Shown here in pieces: positions 25,893-34,618 of a stretch of DNA of 50,867 nt; the stretch's first letter is position 1; each line of letters begins with the position of its first letter. The stretch is from Luteitalea sp. (lineage in GTDB: Bacteria; Acidobacteriota; Vicinamibacteria; Vicinamibacterales; Vicinamibacteraceae). The DNA is taken from NCBI GenBank assembly GCA_009377605.1, contig WHTT01000045.1, positions 289-51,155 of the forward strand. The letters run 5' to 3'. The notes beneath the pieces are model-generated. The model was given only the letters and a program-made list of their open reading frames with translations. It was not told the DNA's origin and searched no databases. The position numbers and the translations under genes are program-made.

Positions 25893-26819
25893 ATGAATCC
25901 TCAGCGGACTGTTCGTCGAGCCATTCCTTGTGCCGGTATTGGATTGCATTCAGGTAATCGGGTCACATTGACTCTCCGGCCGGCACCCGCCAATCACGGC
26001 ATTCGATTCAAGCGCACGGATCTCGGCGGACTCGAGATTCGCGCGACGGTGGCGAATGTCGCCACCATGCACTACGCAACGGGCCTGGCTCGGGACGAGG
26101 GGAGTGTTGACACGGTTGAGCACTTGCTTGCGGCGCTGGTCAGTCAAGGCATTGACAACGTCAGCGTCGAGCTCAACACTCCCGAGGTCCCGATCATGGA
26201 CGGTAGTGCGGCGCCGTTCGTCTATCTCATCCATGAAGCAGGCCTCAAGAACTCAGGGGCTTCTCGCAAGTATTTGAAGGTGCTGCGGCCAATTTCCCTC
26301 GGTCGCGGCGACAAACAAATCGTGGTCTATCCCGCCGACGACTTCCGGGTGACTTACACGATCAGCTTCGATCATCCGCTGCTGCGGCACCAGGCGCGGT
26401 CGATCCGGGTGACAGCAGAGTCGTTTGCCGAGGATATCGCGCCCGCGCGGACGTTCGGCTTCCTCAAAGAGGTCGAGATGCTGCGGCAGCGAGGCCTCGC
26501 GCTCGGGGGCTCGCTGGACAATGCGGTCGTCCTTGGTGAAACGGGCGTCCTGAACAACACGCTGCGCTTCGCCGACGAGTTCGTCCGGCACAAGATCCTT
26601 GACGTGATTGGCGACCTCGCACTGGTGGGGTACCCGATCGTCGGCCACGTGGTGGCGCAGCGCGGAGGGCACGCGCTCCACACCGCCTTTGCCACCAAGA
26701 TCCTCGCCGAGCGCGACGCGTGGTGCTTGATCGAGGCGCCAGCCGGCGGGCCGGTCGAATCCGTCGTGCCACAGCCAGCGGCCATCGGCCTGCCGGTGCC
26801 CGCCAAGGCCAATGCATGA
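25893..26819 (+). CDS. lpxC: UDP-3-O-acyl-N-acetylglucosamine deacetylase
   Basis: Zinc enzyme for the committed step of lipid A synthesis, cytoplasmic. The family landmarks align well: GIGLHSG near residue 15, zinc ligand H77 in VEHLLAAL, ligands H233 and D237 in HKILDVIGD, and catalytic H260 in RGGHALHTAF. Length 308. ATG 25893 follows GAGGGGAG. Monocistronic: a REP and the convergent STAS operon follow. Presence of lpxC and hldD indicates lipid A based LPS. Confidence 0.96.
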   Translation: MNPQRTVRRAIPCAGIGLHSGNRVTLTLRPAPANHGIRFKRTDLGGLEIRATVANVATMHYATGLARDEGSVDTVEHLLAALVSQGIDNVSVELNTPEVPIMDGSAAPFVYLIHEAGLKNSGASRKYLKVLRPISLGRGDKQIVVYPADDFRVTYTISFDHPLLRHQARSIRVTAESFAEDIAPARTFGFLKEVEMLRQRGLALGGSLDNAVVLGETGVLNNTLRFADEFVRHKILDVIGDLALVGYPIVGHVVAQRGGHALHTAFATKILAERDAWCLIEAPAGGPVESVVPQPAAIGLPVPAKANA

Positions 26820-26824
26820 CGAAG

Positions 26825-26849
26825 GTAGGGCCGCCTCGCCGAGGCGGCC
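26825..26849 (+). repeat. REP element after lpxC, GCCGCCTCG core
   Basis: GTAGGGCCGCCTCG followed by CCGAGGCGGCC; it starts five bases after the lpxC stop. The same core recurs at 29633-29657. Confidence 0.85.
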
Positions 26850-26918
26850 GTTTCGCGCCTCGCCGTGACGGCGCGGGAGGCTGACGCGCGCTACCATTCC
26901 TATCACCCTCTCACCCCG

Positions 26919-27206
26919 TCACGAGGTCCTCGAGTCACCCTCCTGCTGCGCGAGACGCCGCATGAAGGCGCCCAGGCGCTCGTTTTCGTAGGTCACTGTG
27001 TTCAGGAACAAGCTCTCGACCAGATAGCGGCGCTGGTCGTCTGGGTCCATTTGTCCGACCAGATGCGTGACCTCGCGCATCATGTCCTCGAATGTGCGCT
27101 CGAGCTCGTGGCGGAGCGTCACCTCTTGAAACAGCGTTTCGAGGATCGCCAACAAGTCGCCATCGAGGTCGATTTCGACGTCCGATGTCGTCTTAATTTT
27201 GCGCAT
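26919..27206 (-). CDS. small helical protein of unknown function in the sigma-STAS operon
   Basis: 95 residues from ATG 27206 (MRKIKTTSDVEIDLDG). No family recognised. It is predicted mainly alpha-helical, charged, with regular leucines (LLAILETLFQEVTLRHELERTFEDMM and following), suggesting a helical bundle or coiled-coil interaction surface. Its start overlaps the end of the STAS gene by 14 bases, so it is coupled to it. By position it might be the missing regulator of the sigma factor, but this is inference. Confidence 0.65.
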   Translation of the reverse strand: MRKIKTTSDVEIDLDGDLLAILETLFQEVTLRHELERTFEDMMREVTHLVGQMDPDDQRRYLVESLFLNTVTYENERLGAFMRRLAQQEGDSRTS

Positions 27207-27549
27207 GCGGACCCCCGAAGCTCTTGACGGCGCTCGCCTCATCCGTGTGGAGTGGGATGAAGTTCTGCGCACCGGTCATTGTCAGCATCGTCTCCACACG
27301 CCGCTGCACACCGCAGAGCCGCAACGCACCTCCGGCAGCCGTGATCTGCCGGTACAGATCCATCAAGCAACCGATCGTGGCGCTGTCGATGTAGTCGACC
27401 GTGGAGAAGTCGATGAGCACTTTCCGGGCACCGTCGTCCACGAGCGTGGTCACGGCGGCGGAGAAGTCTGCGAGCACCGGATACATCATCCGCGTCTCGC
27501 CGACCCGCACAATAGAGATGCCCTCTCGATCCTCAGTGGTGAGGTTCAT
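27193..27549 (-). CDS. STAS-domain anti-sigma factor antagonist
   Basis: 118-residue single STAS domain of the SpoIIAA/RsbV kind, normally switched by phosphorylation of a serine that binds an anti-sigma kinase. The core reads VLIDFSTVDYIDSATIGCLMDL, where DSATIG corresponds to the phospho-site loop. ATG 27549 overlaps the TGA of the sigma-factor gene (ATGA), so the sigma factor and its putative antagonist are coupled. No HATPase-type anti-sigma kinase is encoded nearby. Confidence 0.85.
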   Translation of the reverse strand: MNLTTEDREGISIVRVGETRMMYPVLADFSAAVTTLVDDGARKVLIDFSTVDYIDSATIGCLMDLYRQITAAGGALRLCGVQRRVETMLTMTGAQNFIPLHTDEASAVKSFGGPHAQN

Positions 27550-28190
27550 TCGCGTGCTCCTGTCTCACGAGCGTTTGCCGCCGCCGCCGCGCGTGCCGCG
27601 GCGTCGGCCTGCAACCGCTTGATCTGTCGCGTCAGCTCCGATCGTCCACGGTTGATGCGCGATTTTACCGTGCCTTCCGGGAGGTCCAGACGCGCCGCGA
27701 TCTCTTGATACGACAGCTCCTGGATGTCGCGCAACAGCACGGCCGAGCGCAGCGTTGGCGCAAGCCGGTCGAGCGCGCGCCGCAGCAGCGCTCGCTGGTC
27801 GTCGTGCTCGAGCTGCGCGTACGGGCCGGCATCCGATGTGGCGGCCGGCATGGTGGAGGCATCGATCTCGCGTGCAATCGTTTCCCGCTCCTTGCGCACG
27901 CTCCGGTAGTGATCGATGCAAAGGTTCCGGGAGACGCTGATGAGCCAGGTCTGGAAGTTCGCGCGCCGGTCGAAGGTTCCCAGCGAGCGGAAGATCTTCA
28001 GAAAGATGTCCTGCGTGAGGTCTTCCGCCTCGTCATGTTTTCCCACGAACTTGTACGCGACGTTGAAGACTTTCCGCCAGTGCTGGCGCACGATCGCTTC
28101 CCACGCCACCTGGTTGCCTTGCAGGCAGCGCTCGATCAGCGCGTTGACAGCCGCCGCGTCAGACGTGGAGAAATCGGGTGACATGGGCAC
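27546..28190 (-). CDS. ECF-type RNA polymerase sigma-70 factor
   Basis: Alternative sigma factor with region 2 (AEDLTQDIFLKIFRSLGTF, FQTWLISVSRNLCIDHYR) and region 4 helix-turn-helix (LSYQEIAARLDLPEGTVKSRINRG). Length 214. Start ATG 28190; an ATG two codons later is equally possible. The alanine-rich tail (ADAAARAAAAANA) is unusual. First gene of a three-gene operon with a STAS antagonist and a small helical protein. The divergent gene is lysA. Confidence 0.9.
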   Translation of the reverse strand: MPMSPDFSTSDAAAVNALIERCLQGNQVAWEAIVRQHWRKVFNVAYKFVGKHDEAEDLTQDIFLKIFRSLGTFDRRANFQTWLISVSRNLCIDHYRSVRKERETIAREIDASTMPAATSDAGPYAQLEHDDQRALLRRALDRLAPTLRSAVLLRDIQELSYQEIAARLDLPEGTVKSRINRGRSELTRQIKRLQADAAARAAAAANARETGARE

Positions 28191-28282
28191 AGGCGCGCTG
28201 AGCGCAAGGGAGGCGGCGGGATGATATCACAGTGGAGCTCGGCGCCCCCAGGCGGCTCGACCGAGGACGGGGCACCCCCGGG

Positions 28283-28312
28283 GCCCCAGCACGCTGCGCC
28301 CCAGCACGCTGC
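28283..28312. repeat. 15-bp tandem duplication upstream of lysA
   Basis: Two perfect copies of GCCCCAGCACGCTGC in the gap between the sigma factor and lysA, followed by a partial third. GATAAGAT at about 28326-28333 may be the lysA -10, which would leave almost no leader. Confidence 0.7.
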
Positions 28313-28342
28313 GCCCCGCCACCCTGATAAGATCCAACGAGC

Positions 28343-29626
28343 ATGGCTGAGGCAGTGACATCACCAAACGCGGCCGCTTCCAGCGCCACGGTCGGCTTTA
28401 CGTATGAAAACGACGTGCTCCGCTGTGACGGTCTGCCGATCGACGACATCGCGAACGAGGTGACAACCCCTTGCTATCTCTACAGTGCCGGCACTATTGG
28501 CCTGCGGTATCGGCTGTTCGCCGCCGCGCTCGCTGACACGCCGCACGCTCTTCATTATGCGTTGAAGGCGAACTCCACGCTGGCGCTCGTCGAGCTGCTG
28601 AGATCGTTGGGCGTCCGGGCGGACGCCAACTCGGTGGGCGAGATCGAGGTGGCGCTCAGGGCGGGGTTCGCGCCCCGCGACATCGTGTTCACTGGCGTCG
28701 GGAAGTCGCGGCACGAGCTCGCACGTGCGGTCGGCCTCGATGTGCAGGCTATCAACGCCGAGTCTGCGGGCGAGCTCGCGCGCATCGACGAGCTCGCCCA
28801 GGCGCAAGGGCGCAGCGCCCGCGTCGCGCTGCGTGTCAATCCTGATGTCGATCCCGAGACGCACCCGCACATCTCGACGGGCCAGAGACACAACAAGTTC
28901 GGGGTCCCGATCGCTGACGTGCCGGCGCTCGTCCGCACCATGCATGCGCGCGCAGGCCTGCACGTCGTTGGACTACACGTGCACCTCGGCTCCCAAATGA
29001 CGAGCCTCGAGCCCATCTCGCGCGCTGTCGCGGCGATCGTGCCGATCGCCCGTGCGCTCAAGGCGGACAATGTGCCGCTGGATCATCTGGATCTCGGTGG
29101 TGGGCTGGGCATCTCGTACGATGAAGCGCCAGTGCCGGACTTCCAGGCTTACGCGGCGATCCTCGAAGCGGCTGCCCGTGATACCGGTCTTTCCCTGGTT
29201 CTCGAGCCGGGCCGCGCGCTCATTGGTCCAGCAGGCGCGCTGGTTGCCCGCGTCGTGGATGTCAAGCCGCACCACGCGGGCCACTTCGTGGTCCTCGATG
29301 CCGGGATGACCGAGCTCTTGCGCCCGGCGCTCTATGGCGCGTTTCACCGCATCGTTCCCGTCGAGCGTCGAGACTCGCCAGTCGCCACCTGCGACATCGT
29401 CGGACCGGTGTGCGAAAGCAGCGACATCCTCGGGCTGGCTCGACGGATCCCTTTGCCGCAGGTGGACGATCTCGTCGCCATTCTCGATGCCGGAGCCTAT
29501 GGCTCCGCCATGGCTTCGAACTACAATCGCCGCCCGTTCCCGGTAGAGGTGCTGGTCCAGGATGGCGCGTGGCGCATCATCCGGCGCCGACAAAGCGTCG
29601 ATGACATGCTCGCCAGCGAGATCTAA
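28343..29626 (+). CDS. lysA: diaminopimelate decarboxylase
   Basis: PLP-dependent fold-type III enzyme that converts meso-diaminopimelate to L-lysine. The PLP lysine is K75 in HYALKANS; the glycine-rich phosphate site is GGGLGISYDE; HVHLGSQ and the active-site CESSDILG near residue 357 mark it as LysA rather than ornithine decarboxylase. YGSAMASNYNRRP is the conserved end. Length 427. Followed seven bases after the stop by a REPIN. Confidence 0.95.
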   Translation: MAEAVTSPNAAASSATVGFTYENDVLRCDGLPIDDIANEVTTPCYLYSAGTIGLRYRLFAAALADTPHALHYALKANSTLALVELLRSLGVRADANSVGEIEVALRAGFAPRDIVFTGVGKSRHELARAVGLDVQAINAESAGELARIDELAQAQGRSARVALRVNPDVDPETHPHISTGQRHNKFGVPIADVPALVRTMHARAGLHVVGLHVHLGSQMTSLEPISRAVAAIVPIARALKADNVPLDHLDLGGGLGISYDEAPVPDFQAYAAILEAAARDTGLSLVLEPGRALIGPAGALVARVVDVKPHHAGHFVVLDAGMTELLRPALYGAFHRIVPVERRDSPVATCDIVGPVCESSDILGLARRIPLPQVDDLVAILDAGAYGSAMASNYNRRPFPVEVLVQDGAWRIIRRRQSVDDMLASEI

Positions 29627-29632
29627 GGTTGG

Positions 29633-29697
29633 GTAGGGCCGCCTCGCCGAGGCGGCCGTTACCTCTCCTGACGGCGCGTTCGGCGAACGCGCCCTAC
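29633..29697. repeat. REPIN between lysA and tmk with two different cores
   Basis: A plus-strand REP at 29633-29657 (GTAGGG foot, GCCGCCTCG core) faces a minus-strand REP at 29673-29697 (GTAGGG foot, GGCGCGTTCG core). The partners share the foot but not the hairpin sequence, which is unusual for a REPIN. A GTTCGGCGAAC fragment of the second core follows at about 29704. Confidence 0.85.
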
Positions 29698-29746
29698 CTT
29701 TGTGTTCGGCGAACGGCGCCCATCGTGTCGTCACTGTGGAGGAGAC

Positions 29747-30367
29747 GTGCTCATTGCCGTTGAGGGGGTCGATCAGAGCGGCAAGCAGACGCAGGTAGAG
29801 GCGCTCGCGCAGCATTTGCGTGAGCGACACCAGCGCGTCGAGACGCTGGAATTCCCCGTCTACACCACGCCCATTGGGCAGGAGATCCGCGCCGCGCTCG
29901 CGAGTGAGCGGAGCTTCCCGCCCGACGTTCTCCAGCTCCTCTTTGTTGCGAATCGTGGAGAGCTACGGCCGCAGATCGAGGCTTGGTTGGCCGATGGCGC
30001 TCACGTCATCTGTGATCGCTACGTCGCCTCATCTGTCGCCTACGGAGAAGCACAAGGCCTCGATCCGAGATGGCTGCGAGACATTCAGCGCTTTCTTCCG
30101 CGGCCAGGCCTGACAGTGCTGCTCGACATCACGCCGTCCGTTGCAGCCCTTCGCAAGCAGCGGGGACGCGATCGATTCGAAGCGGACCTCGCCTTGCTCG
30201 AGCGCGTGCGCGAAAGTTATCTCCGCCAAGCTCGTGAGGGAAAGTGGATCACCGTCGACGCCTCGCAGAAGAAGGAGGAGGTCGCCCTGGCCGTTCGCGC
30301 TGCCCTCGCCCCCCCTGGATCCCTGGATCCCTGGATCCCTGGATCCCTGGATCCCCTGATCCCTTGA
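29747..30367 (+). CDS. tmk: thymidylate kinase
   Basis: Phosphorylates dTMP to dTDP. GTG 29747 has GGAGGAGA just upstream and gives the family N-terminus with P-loop EGVDQSGKQTQ; the DRY motif is CDRYVASSVAYGEA, and the LID region is KQRGRDRFEADLALL. Length 206. The normal sequence ends around AVRAALAPP; the final ~15 residues (SLDPWIPG and SLDPLIP) are encoded by an octamer array and the stop TGA is part of a TGATCCCT unit. Confidence 0.93.
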   Translation: MLIAVEGVDQSGKQTQVEALAQHLRERHQRVETLEFPVYTTPIGQEIRAALASERSFPPDVLQLLFVANRGELRPQIEAWLADGAHVICDRYVASSVAYGEAQGLDPRWLRDIQRFLPRPGLTVLLDITPSVAALRKQRGRDRFEADLALLERVRESYLRQAREGKWITVDASQKKEEVALAVRAALAPPGSLDPWIPGSLDPLIP

Positions 30368-30380
30368 TCCCTTGATCCCT
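30317..30380. repeat. octamer array overlapping the 3' end of tmk
   Basis: Eight contiguous 8-bp units: four GGATCCCT, one GGATCCCC and three TGATCCCT. Eight bases times three gives a 24-base coding cycle, hence the octapeptide SLDPWIPG. The sulfatase stop on the other strand is eight bases away. No inverted partner array is present. Confidence 0.92.
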
Positions 30381-30387
30381 TGCCCCC

Positions 30388-32259
30388 TTACCCCTTGCCG
30401 TCGACTATCGCCTCCACCAAGCGCTGCAAGTAGAAATTCTCACGCTGGTGAATCGATGGGTGCGTGGTCGGGAGCTTTTCGACGGTTTCTTTGACCTCCG
30501 CCGGCAAGGCCTCGACGTGGCACAGAGAATTCAAGGCGAGAACACTTTCATAGAAGCCAGACCGCGTCACGTCGGCCGTTTCGACGAGCACATCGATTGC
30601 ACGGCGTTGCGAGACCTCGGATCCGTACCGCGCCAACACTTCGGCGGCCATGATTCGTGGACCCGGCGCCTCGTCCTCGAGTAGGTCGGTGAGCTCGTCG
30701 GCAGCAGCCGACACGGCGTCACCTTCGCGAATGAGCATGCCCATCGCGGCCCAATACCGCACCGCCGGATCAGCATCCGTCAGCCCTTGTCGAATCACAT
30801 CGAGCGGCACGCGTGCATCCGATGCCTGCATGGCCATCGTCCGCACCCGGTCCAGATCGTAGCGGCGCTCGTCGTGGCCCATCTCGTAGGGCGTGCTCGA
30901 GGCTGCGCGGCGGCGCATTTCGTACTCCGGCAGGAAGCCGACATCGCGAATCGTTGCAGCATGCCCGTCCAGTGCGCGCCGCAGGCGCTCTAGCACCGTG
31001 CGATGAGTGCTCGACGCGGCGAGGTTGTGCACTTCATCCGGATCGGCTGTCAAGTCGTACAGCTCTTCGGGCGGCTTCGTTTCCCAGAAGAAGGTGCGCG
31101 GCGGCTCGAGCTTCCCCTCGTCGTACAAGCGCTTCCAGACCTGTGTCGTAGGCGTCTCGAACATGTACGAGAGATACTGTCCGTAGATGCGATGCGGTAG
31201 GTAGTTTCGGATGTAGATGTAGCGCTGATCTCGAACGGAGCGGACCATGTCATATCGCTCATCCATGCGTCCCCGAACACCGAACGCGAATGCCGGCGCT
31301 GGCTGGTCCAACCGTCCAAAGAAGGCGTGCCCTTGCATCCACGCAGGCACCTCGAGACCCACGACGCTGAGCATCGTGGGTGCGAGATCGACGAAGCCCA
31401 CGAGGCGTGTGCTGGTGCCGCCAGCCTCGTAGCCGTCTGGGGCGAGGTGACGAAACTTCGGCGGCACGTAGGCGAGGAGCGGGACGCGCAGCCCCGAGTT
31501 GTACGGCCACCGCTTCAGGCGCGGCAACCCTGCGCCGTGATCGCCGAAATAGATGACGATGGTGTCGTCGGCCAGGCCGTCGGCCTCTAGCTCCGCCAGG
31601 CGCTCACCAACCACACGGTCCATCTCGGTCATCTTGTCGTGATACTGCGCCCAGTCCTCGCGTACTTCGCGCGTGTCTGGATGATAGGCGGGCAGGGGGG
31701 CCTTGGCGGGATCATGCACCCACGTGTGCGGACGGCTGCGGATCTGGCTCTCGTGCGTGAGGGTGATGTTGAACACCGCGAAGAACGGCTTGCCCTGCGG
31801 CCGGTTGCGCCAATGCGCGGTCTTCGACGAGTCGTCCCAGACCTTGCCGGTCTTCTCGATGTTGTAATCCTCCTTCACGTTGTTCGACGTGTAGTAGCCG
31901 GCCTGACGCAAGAGCTCGGGAAACATGCGCATCGACGCCGGCAGGCGCACCATGCTTCGCATGTGCTCCGATCCGGTGGAGGAGGGATACATCCCCGTGA
32001 TAATTGCCGTACGCGCTGGCGCGCAGACGGGCGCAGTCGACCAGGCGTTCAGATAGCGCAGCCCACGTGACGCGAGCCGGTCGAGATTCGGCGTGGTGGC
32101 GTACGTGTCGCCGTACGCACCGAGATTCGGACCGTTGTCCTCGCTCGTAATCCAGAGGATATTTGGGCGGGCAGCTTGCTGCGCGAGGGCCGGAGGAGCG
32201 GCAATCGCCACGAGGAGACAGGCGGCCGCCATCAGACGAGCGATCGTGATGCGGAGCAT
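30388..32259 (-). CDS. secreted sulfatase with C-terminal HEAT-like domain
   Basis: Formylglycine-dependent sulfatase, probably for sulfated glycans. ATG 32259 gives a signal peptide ending PALAQ. Metal-binding start ILWITSEDNGPNLGAYGD; the formylglycine site is C79-A-P-A-R with TAIITG. VIYFGDHGAG is the second metal site. After about residue 470 there are helical repeats (DADPAVRYWAAMGML, GPRIMAAEVLARYG) resembling HEAT repeats, which are found in some planctomycete and acidobacterial sulfatases. Length 623. Divergent from a GH43 gene only 26 bp away, suggesting a joint saccharide function. Confidence 0.9.
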   Translation of the reverse strand: MLRITIARLMAAACLLVAIAAPPALAQQAARPNILWITSEDNGPNLGAYGDTYATTPNLDRLASRGLRYLNAWSTAPVCAPARTAIITGMYPSSTGSEHMRSMVRLPASMRMFPELLRQAGYYTSNNVKEDYNIEKTGKVWDDSSKTAHWRNRPQGKPFFAVFNITLTHESQIRSRPHTWVHDPAKAPLPAYHPDTREVREDWAQYHDKMTEMDRVVGERLAELEADGLADDTIVIYFGDHGAGLPRLKRWPYNSGLRVPLLAYVPPKFRHLAPDGYEAGGTSTRLVGFVDLAPTMLSVVGLEVPAWMQGHAFFGRLDQPAPAFAFGVRGRMDERYDMVRSVRDQRYIYIRNYLPHRIYGQYLSYMFETPTTQVWKRLYDEGKLEPPRTFFWETKPPEELYDLTADPDEVHNLAASSTHRTVLERLRRALDGHAATIRDVGFLPEYEMRRRAASSTPYEMGHDERRYDLDRVRTMAMQASDARVPLDVIRQGLTDADPAVRYWAAMGMLIREGDAVSAAADELTDLLEDEAPGPRIMAAEVLARYGSEVSQRRAIDVLVETADVTRSGFYESVLALNSLCHVEALPAEVKETVEKLPTTHPSIHQRENFYLQRLVEAIVDGKG

Positions 32260-32272
32260 GGTGCGGTGAGAG

Positions 32273-32279
32273 TAGCATA
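32273..32279. promoter_or_regulatory. overlapping -10-like hexamers between sulfatase and GH43
   Basis: GTAGCATAC reads TAGCAT on the plus and TATGCT on the minus strand. The starts are 8 and 15 bp away, so both mRNAs would be nearly leaderless. Inferred from position in a 26-bp divergent gap. Confidence 0.35.
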
Positions 32280-32285
32280 CAGCCC

Positions 32286-33248
32286 ATGCGACTCGCATCC
32301 GTCTCCCTCATCGTCCTCGCAACTGTGGCCGCTGGTCGGGGAGCGCCGGAGGGGCCTGCCTATCGCAACCCCGTCATTCCCGGTGATCATCCAGACCCGT
32401 CGGTGATTCGTGTCGAAGACACCTATTGGTTGACGCACACGTCGGGCAAGCAGGTGCCGACCTTCCCGCTGTACTCATCGGACGATCTAGTCAACTGGAC
32501 GCGCGTTGGCTACGTGTTCGAGACACCGCCCGCGTGGACGTCTGGCAGCTACTGGGCGCCGGAGATCGCCGAGCACCGCGGCCGCTACTTCATTTACTAC
32601 ACGGCACGGAAGCAGAAAGGCCCCCTTTGCGTGGGGGTGGCGACGGCGCCAGAGCCCGCCGGGCCGTACGTCGATCACGGGCCGCTCGTGTGCCAAGAGC
32701 TGGGATCGATCGACGCCGCACCGGCAACGGACGAACAGGGCAGGCGGTATCTCATCTGGAAGGAGGACGGCAACAGCCAGAAGAAGCCCACGCCGCTTTG
32801 GGCACAGCCGCTCTCTGCGGATGGCACGCGACTAGAGGGGGAGCCGACAGAGATCTTGCGCAACGAAGCGCCGTGGGAGGGACACCTCGTCGAGGGGCCG
32901 TACATACTCCGTCGCGACGGGTGGTTCTATCTCTTTTATTCGGCGCGCGGCTGTTGCGGCGAGCGATGTGATTACCGGCTCGGCGTTGCCCGATCTCGGA
33001 AGCTGCTCGGACCCTGGGAGCGCAACGCCGCCAATCCCATTCTGCCGGCCAACGACCTGTGGCGCTGTCCTGGCCATGGCTCCATTGTTTCCGATGCGCG
33101 CGGGCGTACCTATCTCCTCTATCACGCCTACAAGCCGAACGAATTCAAGACCGGTCGACAAGCCCTGCTCGACGAGGTGGTCTGGGGTGACGATGGCTGG
33201 CCGACGATTAACGAAGGGCAGGGCCCGAGTGACAAGGTGACAAGGTGA
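32286..33248 (+). CDS. glycoside hydrolase family 43 protein
   Basis: Five-bladed propeller hydrolase, likely arabinanase, xylosidase or galactanase-like. Signal peptide (LIVLATVAAGRG). Catalytic landmarks: base Asp in PGDHPDPSVIR near residue 38, the modulating Asp in GSIDAAP and the acid Glu in LVEGPYIL near 207. Length 320. The last residues SDKVTR and the TGA stop are encoded by GTGACAAG octamers, so the C-terminus is truncated or replaced relative to its ancestor. Confidence 0.9.
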   Translation: MRLASVSLIVLATVAAGRGAPEGPAYRNPVIPGDHPDPSVIRVEDTYWLTHTSGKQVPTFPLYSSDDLVNWTRVGYVFETPPAWTSGSYWAPEIAEHRGRYFIYYTARKQKGPLCVGVATAPEPAGPYVDHGPLVCQELGSIDAAPATDEQGRRYLIWKEDGNSQKKPTPLWAQPLSADGTRLEGEPTEILRNEAPWEGHLVEGPYILRRDGWFYLFYSARGCCGERCDYRLGVARSRKLLGPWERNAANPILPANDLWRCPGHGSIVSDARGRTYLLYHAYKPNEFKTGRQALLDEVVWGDDGWPTINEGQGPSDKVTR

Positions 33249-33440
33249 CAAGGTGACAAGGTGACAAGGTGACGGGGTCGTTTGAGCGTCTGTAGCGCGG
33301 GGCCTTCAGGCCCCGCGGCGCAGGGAGTGACAAGGCTCCAACGATGTTAAACCCCTCACCCGGTCACCCCCTTCACCTGGTCCACCCTGTCACCTGGTCA
33401 CCCTGTCACCTGGTCACCCTGTCACCCCTATCACCCTTGC
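33229..33440. repeat. inverted pair of octamer arrays between convergent GH43 and comF, with a REP inside
   Basis: Left: five perfect GTGACAAG units plus a variant (33229-33276), overlapping the GH43 stop. Right: about ten inverse-complement units of CTGGTCAC/CCTGTCAC type (about 33358-33440), overlapping the comF stop. Between them a REP at 33292-33318 starts GTAGCGCGGGGCC and carries a TTCA loop. Both genes end inside their own array. Confidence 0.92.
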
Positions 33441-34284
33441 TCAGCAACGCGCGGGCGACGGTCAACGCCCTCACCTCGCGCGCACCAGCCTGCAGCAGCA
33501 CCCGTGCGCATGCCTCGAGCGTCGCACCCGTCGTACACACATCGTCGACGAGCACCACGACATGGTCTCGGACAACGCGAGAGGCGAGTGTGTCCATGGG
33601 TGACCTGCGTGCAAATCCCAGGAGAGACGTCTTGCGCCGCAGGTCAAACGCCCCGCGCAGGTTTCGCCGTCGCTGCTCGGCGGAGAGACCCGTCTGCGAG
33701 CGAGTCGCAACGACTCGTGCAAGAACATCCATGTGTGGCAATGGGAGTGTCGACGCCAGGTCCGCGGCTTGATTGAAGCCCCGTTCTCTCAGCCGCGCCG
33801 CGTGCAACGGCACCGGCACGACGAGGTGGGCGCCCTCGAGAACGTCGGCGCTGTGTGCCTGGAGCAACGGCCCGAGCCGCGTCGCGAGAGTCCGGCGGCT
33901 GTCGTACTTGAAGGCGTGCAGTATCCGGCGGAGGGTGCCCTCGTACGGGCCGAGCGTGCGCAGGCGCGCGATGTGTGTGAAGAATCTGCCGGCATGACAT
34001 GGACCACAGAGGCGGGCGCGCAACACCGGCAGTCCGCACGATTCGCAGACCGGCGGCGTGAAGACTGCCAGCCGGCACCAACATCGGGGACACACGAGGT
34101 CGGAGCTGGGGTGGTCGAGCAGCTCCTCGCAGACGACGCAGCGCGGCGCGAGGAGGACGGCAAGCAGGCCGTCGATCGCCTCACGACAGGCTGGCGGAAC
34201 GCCCGGCGGCCATTCGGGAGGGCCGTTCGCTGGCGTCGCCCATGTCGAGGCGGACGGCGCTGCCCCAGAGGCGCTCGAGCCCAT
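33406..34284 (-). CDS. comF: ComF family phosphoribosyltransferase-like protein
   Basis: ComF-type protein linked to DNA uptake or repair. N-terminal zinc-binding cysteines (RCVVCEELL, CPRCWCRL, CESCGLP, CGPCHAG) and a C-terminal type I phosphoribosyltransferase core with PVPLHAARLRERGFNQA and the PRPP motif VVVLVDDVCTTGATL. ATG 34284 overlaps rsfS by about 100 bases; a start nearer AIDGLLAVLL is likely but no ATG/GTG/TTG is available there. The tail SKGDRGDRVTR and stop are repeat-encoded. Last gene of the rplU cluster. Confidence 0.85.
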   Translation of the reverse strand: MGSSASGAAPSASTWATPANGPPEWPPGVPPACREAIDGLLAVLLAPRCVVCEELLDHPSSDLVCPRCWCRLAVFTPPVCESCGLPVLRARLCGPCHAGRFFTHIARLRTLGPYEGTLRRILHAFKYDSRRTLATRLGPLLQAHSADVLEGAHLVVPVPLHAARLRERGFNQAADLASTLPLPHMDVLARVVATRSQTGLSAEQRRRNLRGAFDLRRKTSLLGFARRSPMDTLASRVVRDHVVVLVDDVCTTGATLEACARVLLQAGAREVRALTVARALLSKGDRGDRVTR

Positions 34285-34618
34285 AGAATGTCCGTGTCTC
34301 CGCTGTGAAGACATGGACAATGAGATCGAAGCAGTCAATGAGGACCCACTCTGCGCGGTCATAGCCTTCGATGTGAGACGGCCGCACGCCGTGCTGGCGC
34401 AGCCGCTCTTCGATTGAATCCACGATCGCCTTGACCTGCCGTGCACTGGTGCCGGAGCAGAGCACGAAATAGTCGGCAAACGCGCCAGCGTGTCGCAGGT
34501 CGAGGACCGTCACATCGGTGGCCTTCTTGTCGAGGGCCGCTTCGACACAAGCACCGACTGGATCCGGGAAATCGGGCTGAGCGCCCTTCTTCGTGCTGCT
34601 CACCTTAGTCTTGGTCAT
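34181..34618 (-). CDS. rsfS: ribosome silencing factor RsfS
   Basis: Binds uL14 on the large subunit and blocks subunit joining on nutrient limitation. The core motif is VTVLDLRHAGAFADYFVLCSGTSARQV, then EGYDRAEWVLIDCFDLIVHVF. ATG 34618 gives 145 residues; the first ~25 form a lysine-rich extension. It overlaps nadD by 14 bases and comF by up to 104. Downstream of nadD as in most bacteria. Confidence 0.93.
   Translation of the reverse strand: MTKTKVSSTKKGAQPDFPDPVGACVEAALDKKATDVTVLDLRHAGAFADYFVLCSGTSARQVKAIVDSIEERLRQHGVRPSHIEGYDRAEWVLIDCFDLIVHVFTAETRTFYGLERLWGSAVRLDMGDASERPSRMAAGRSASLS

Noticed and set aside
34285-34479. Longer ComF start
   Set aside because: Would lie almost entirely within rsfS in another frame; no family similarity.
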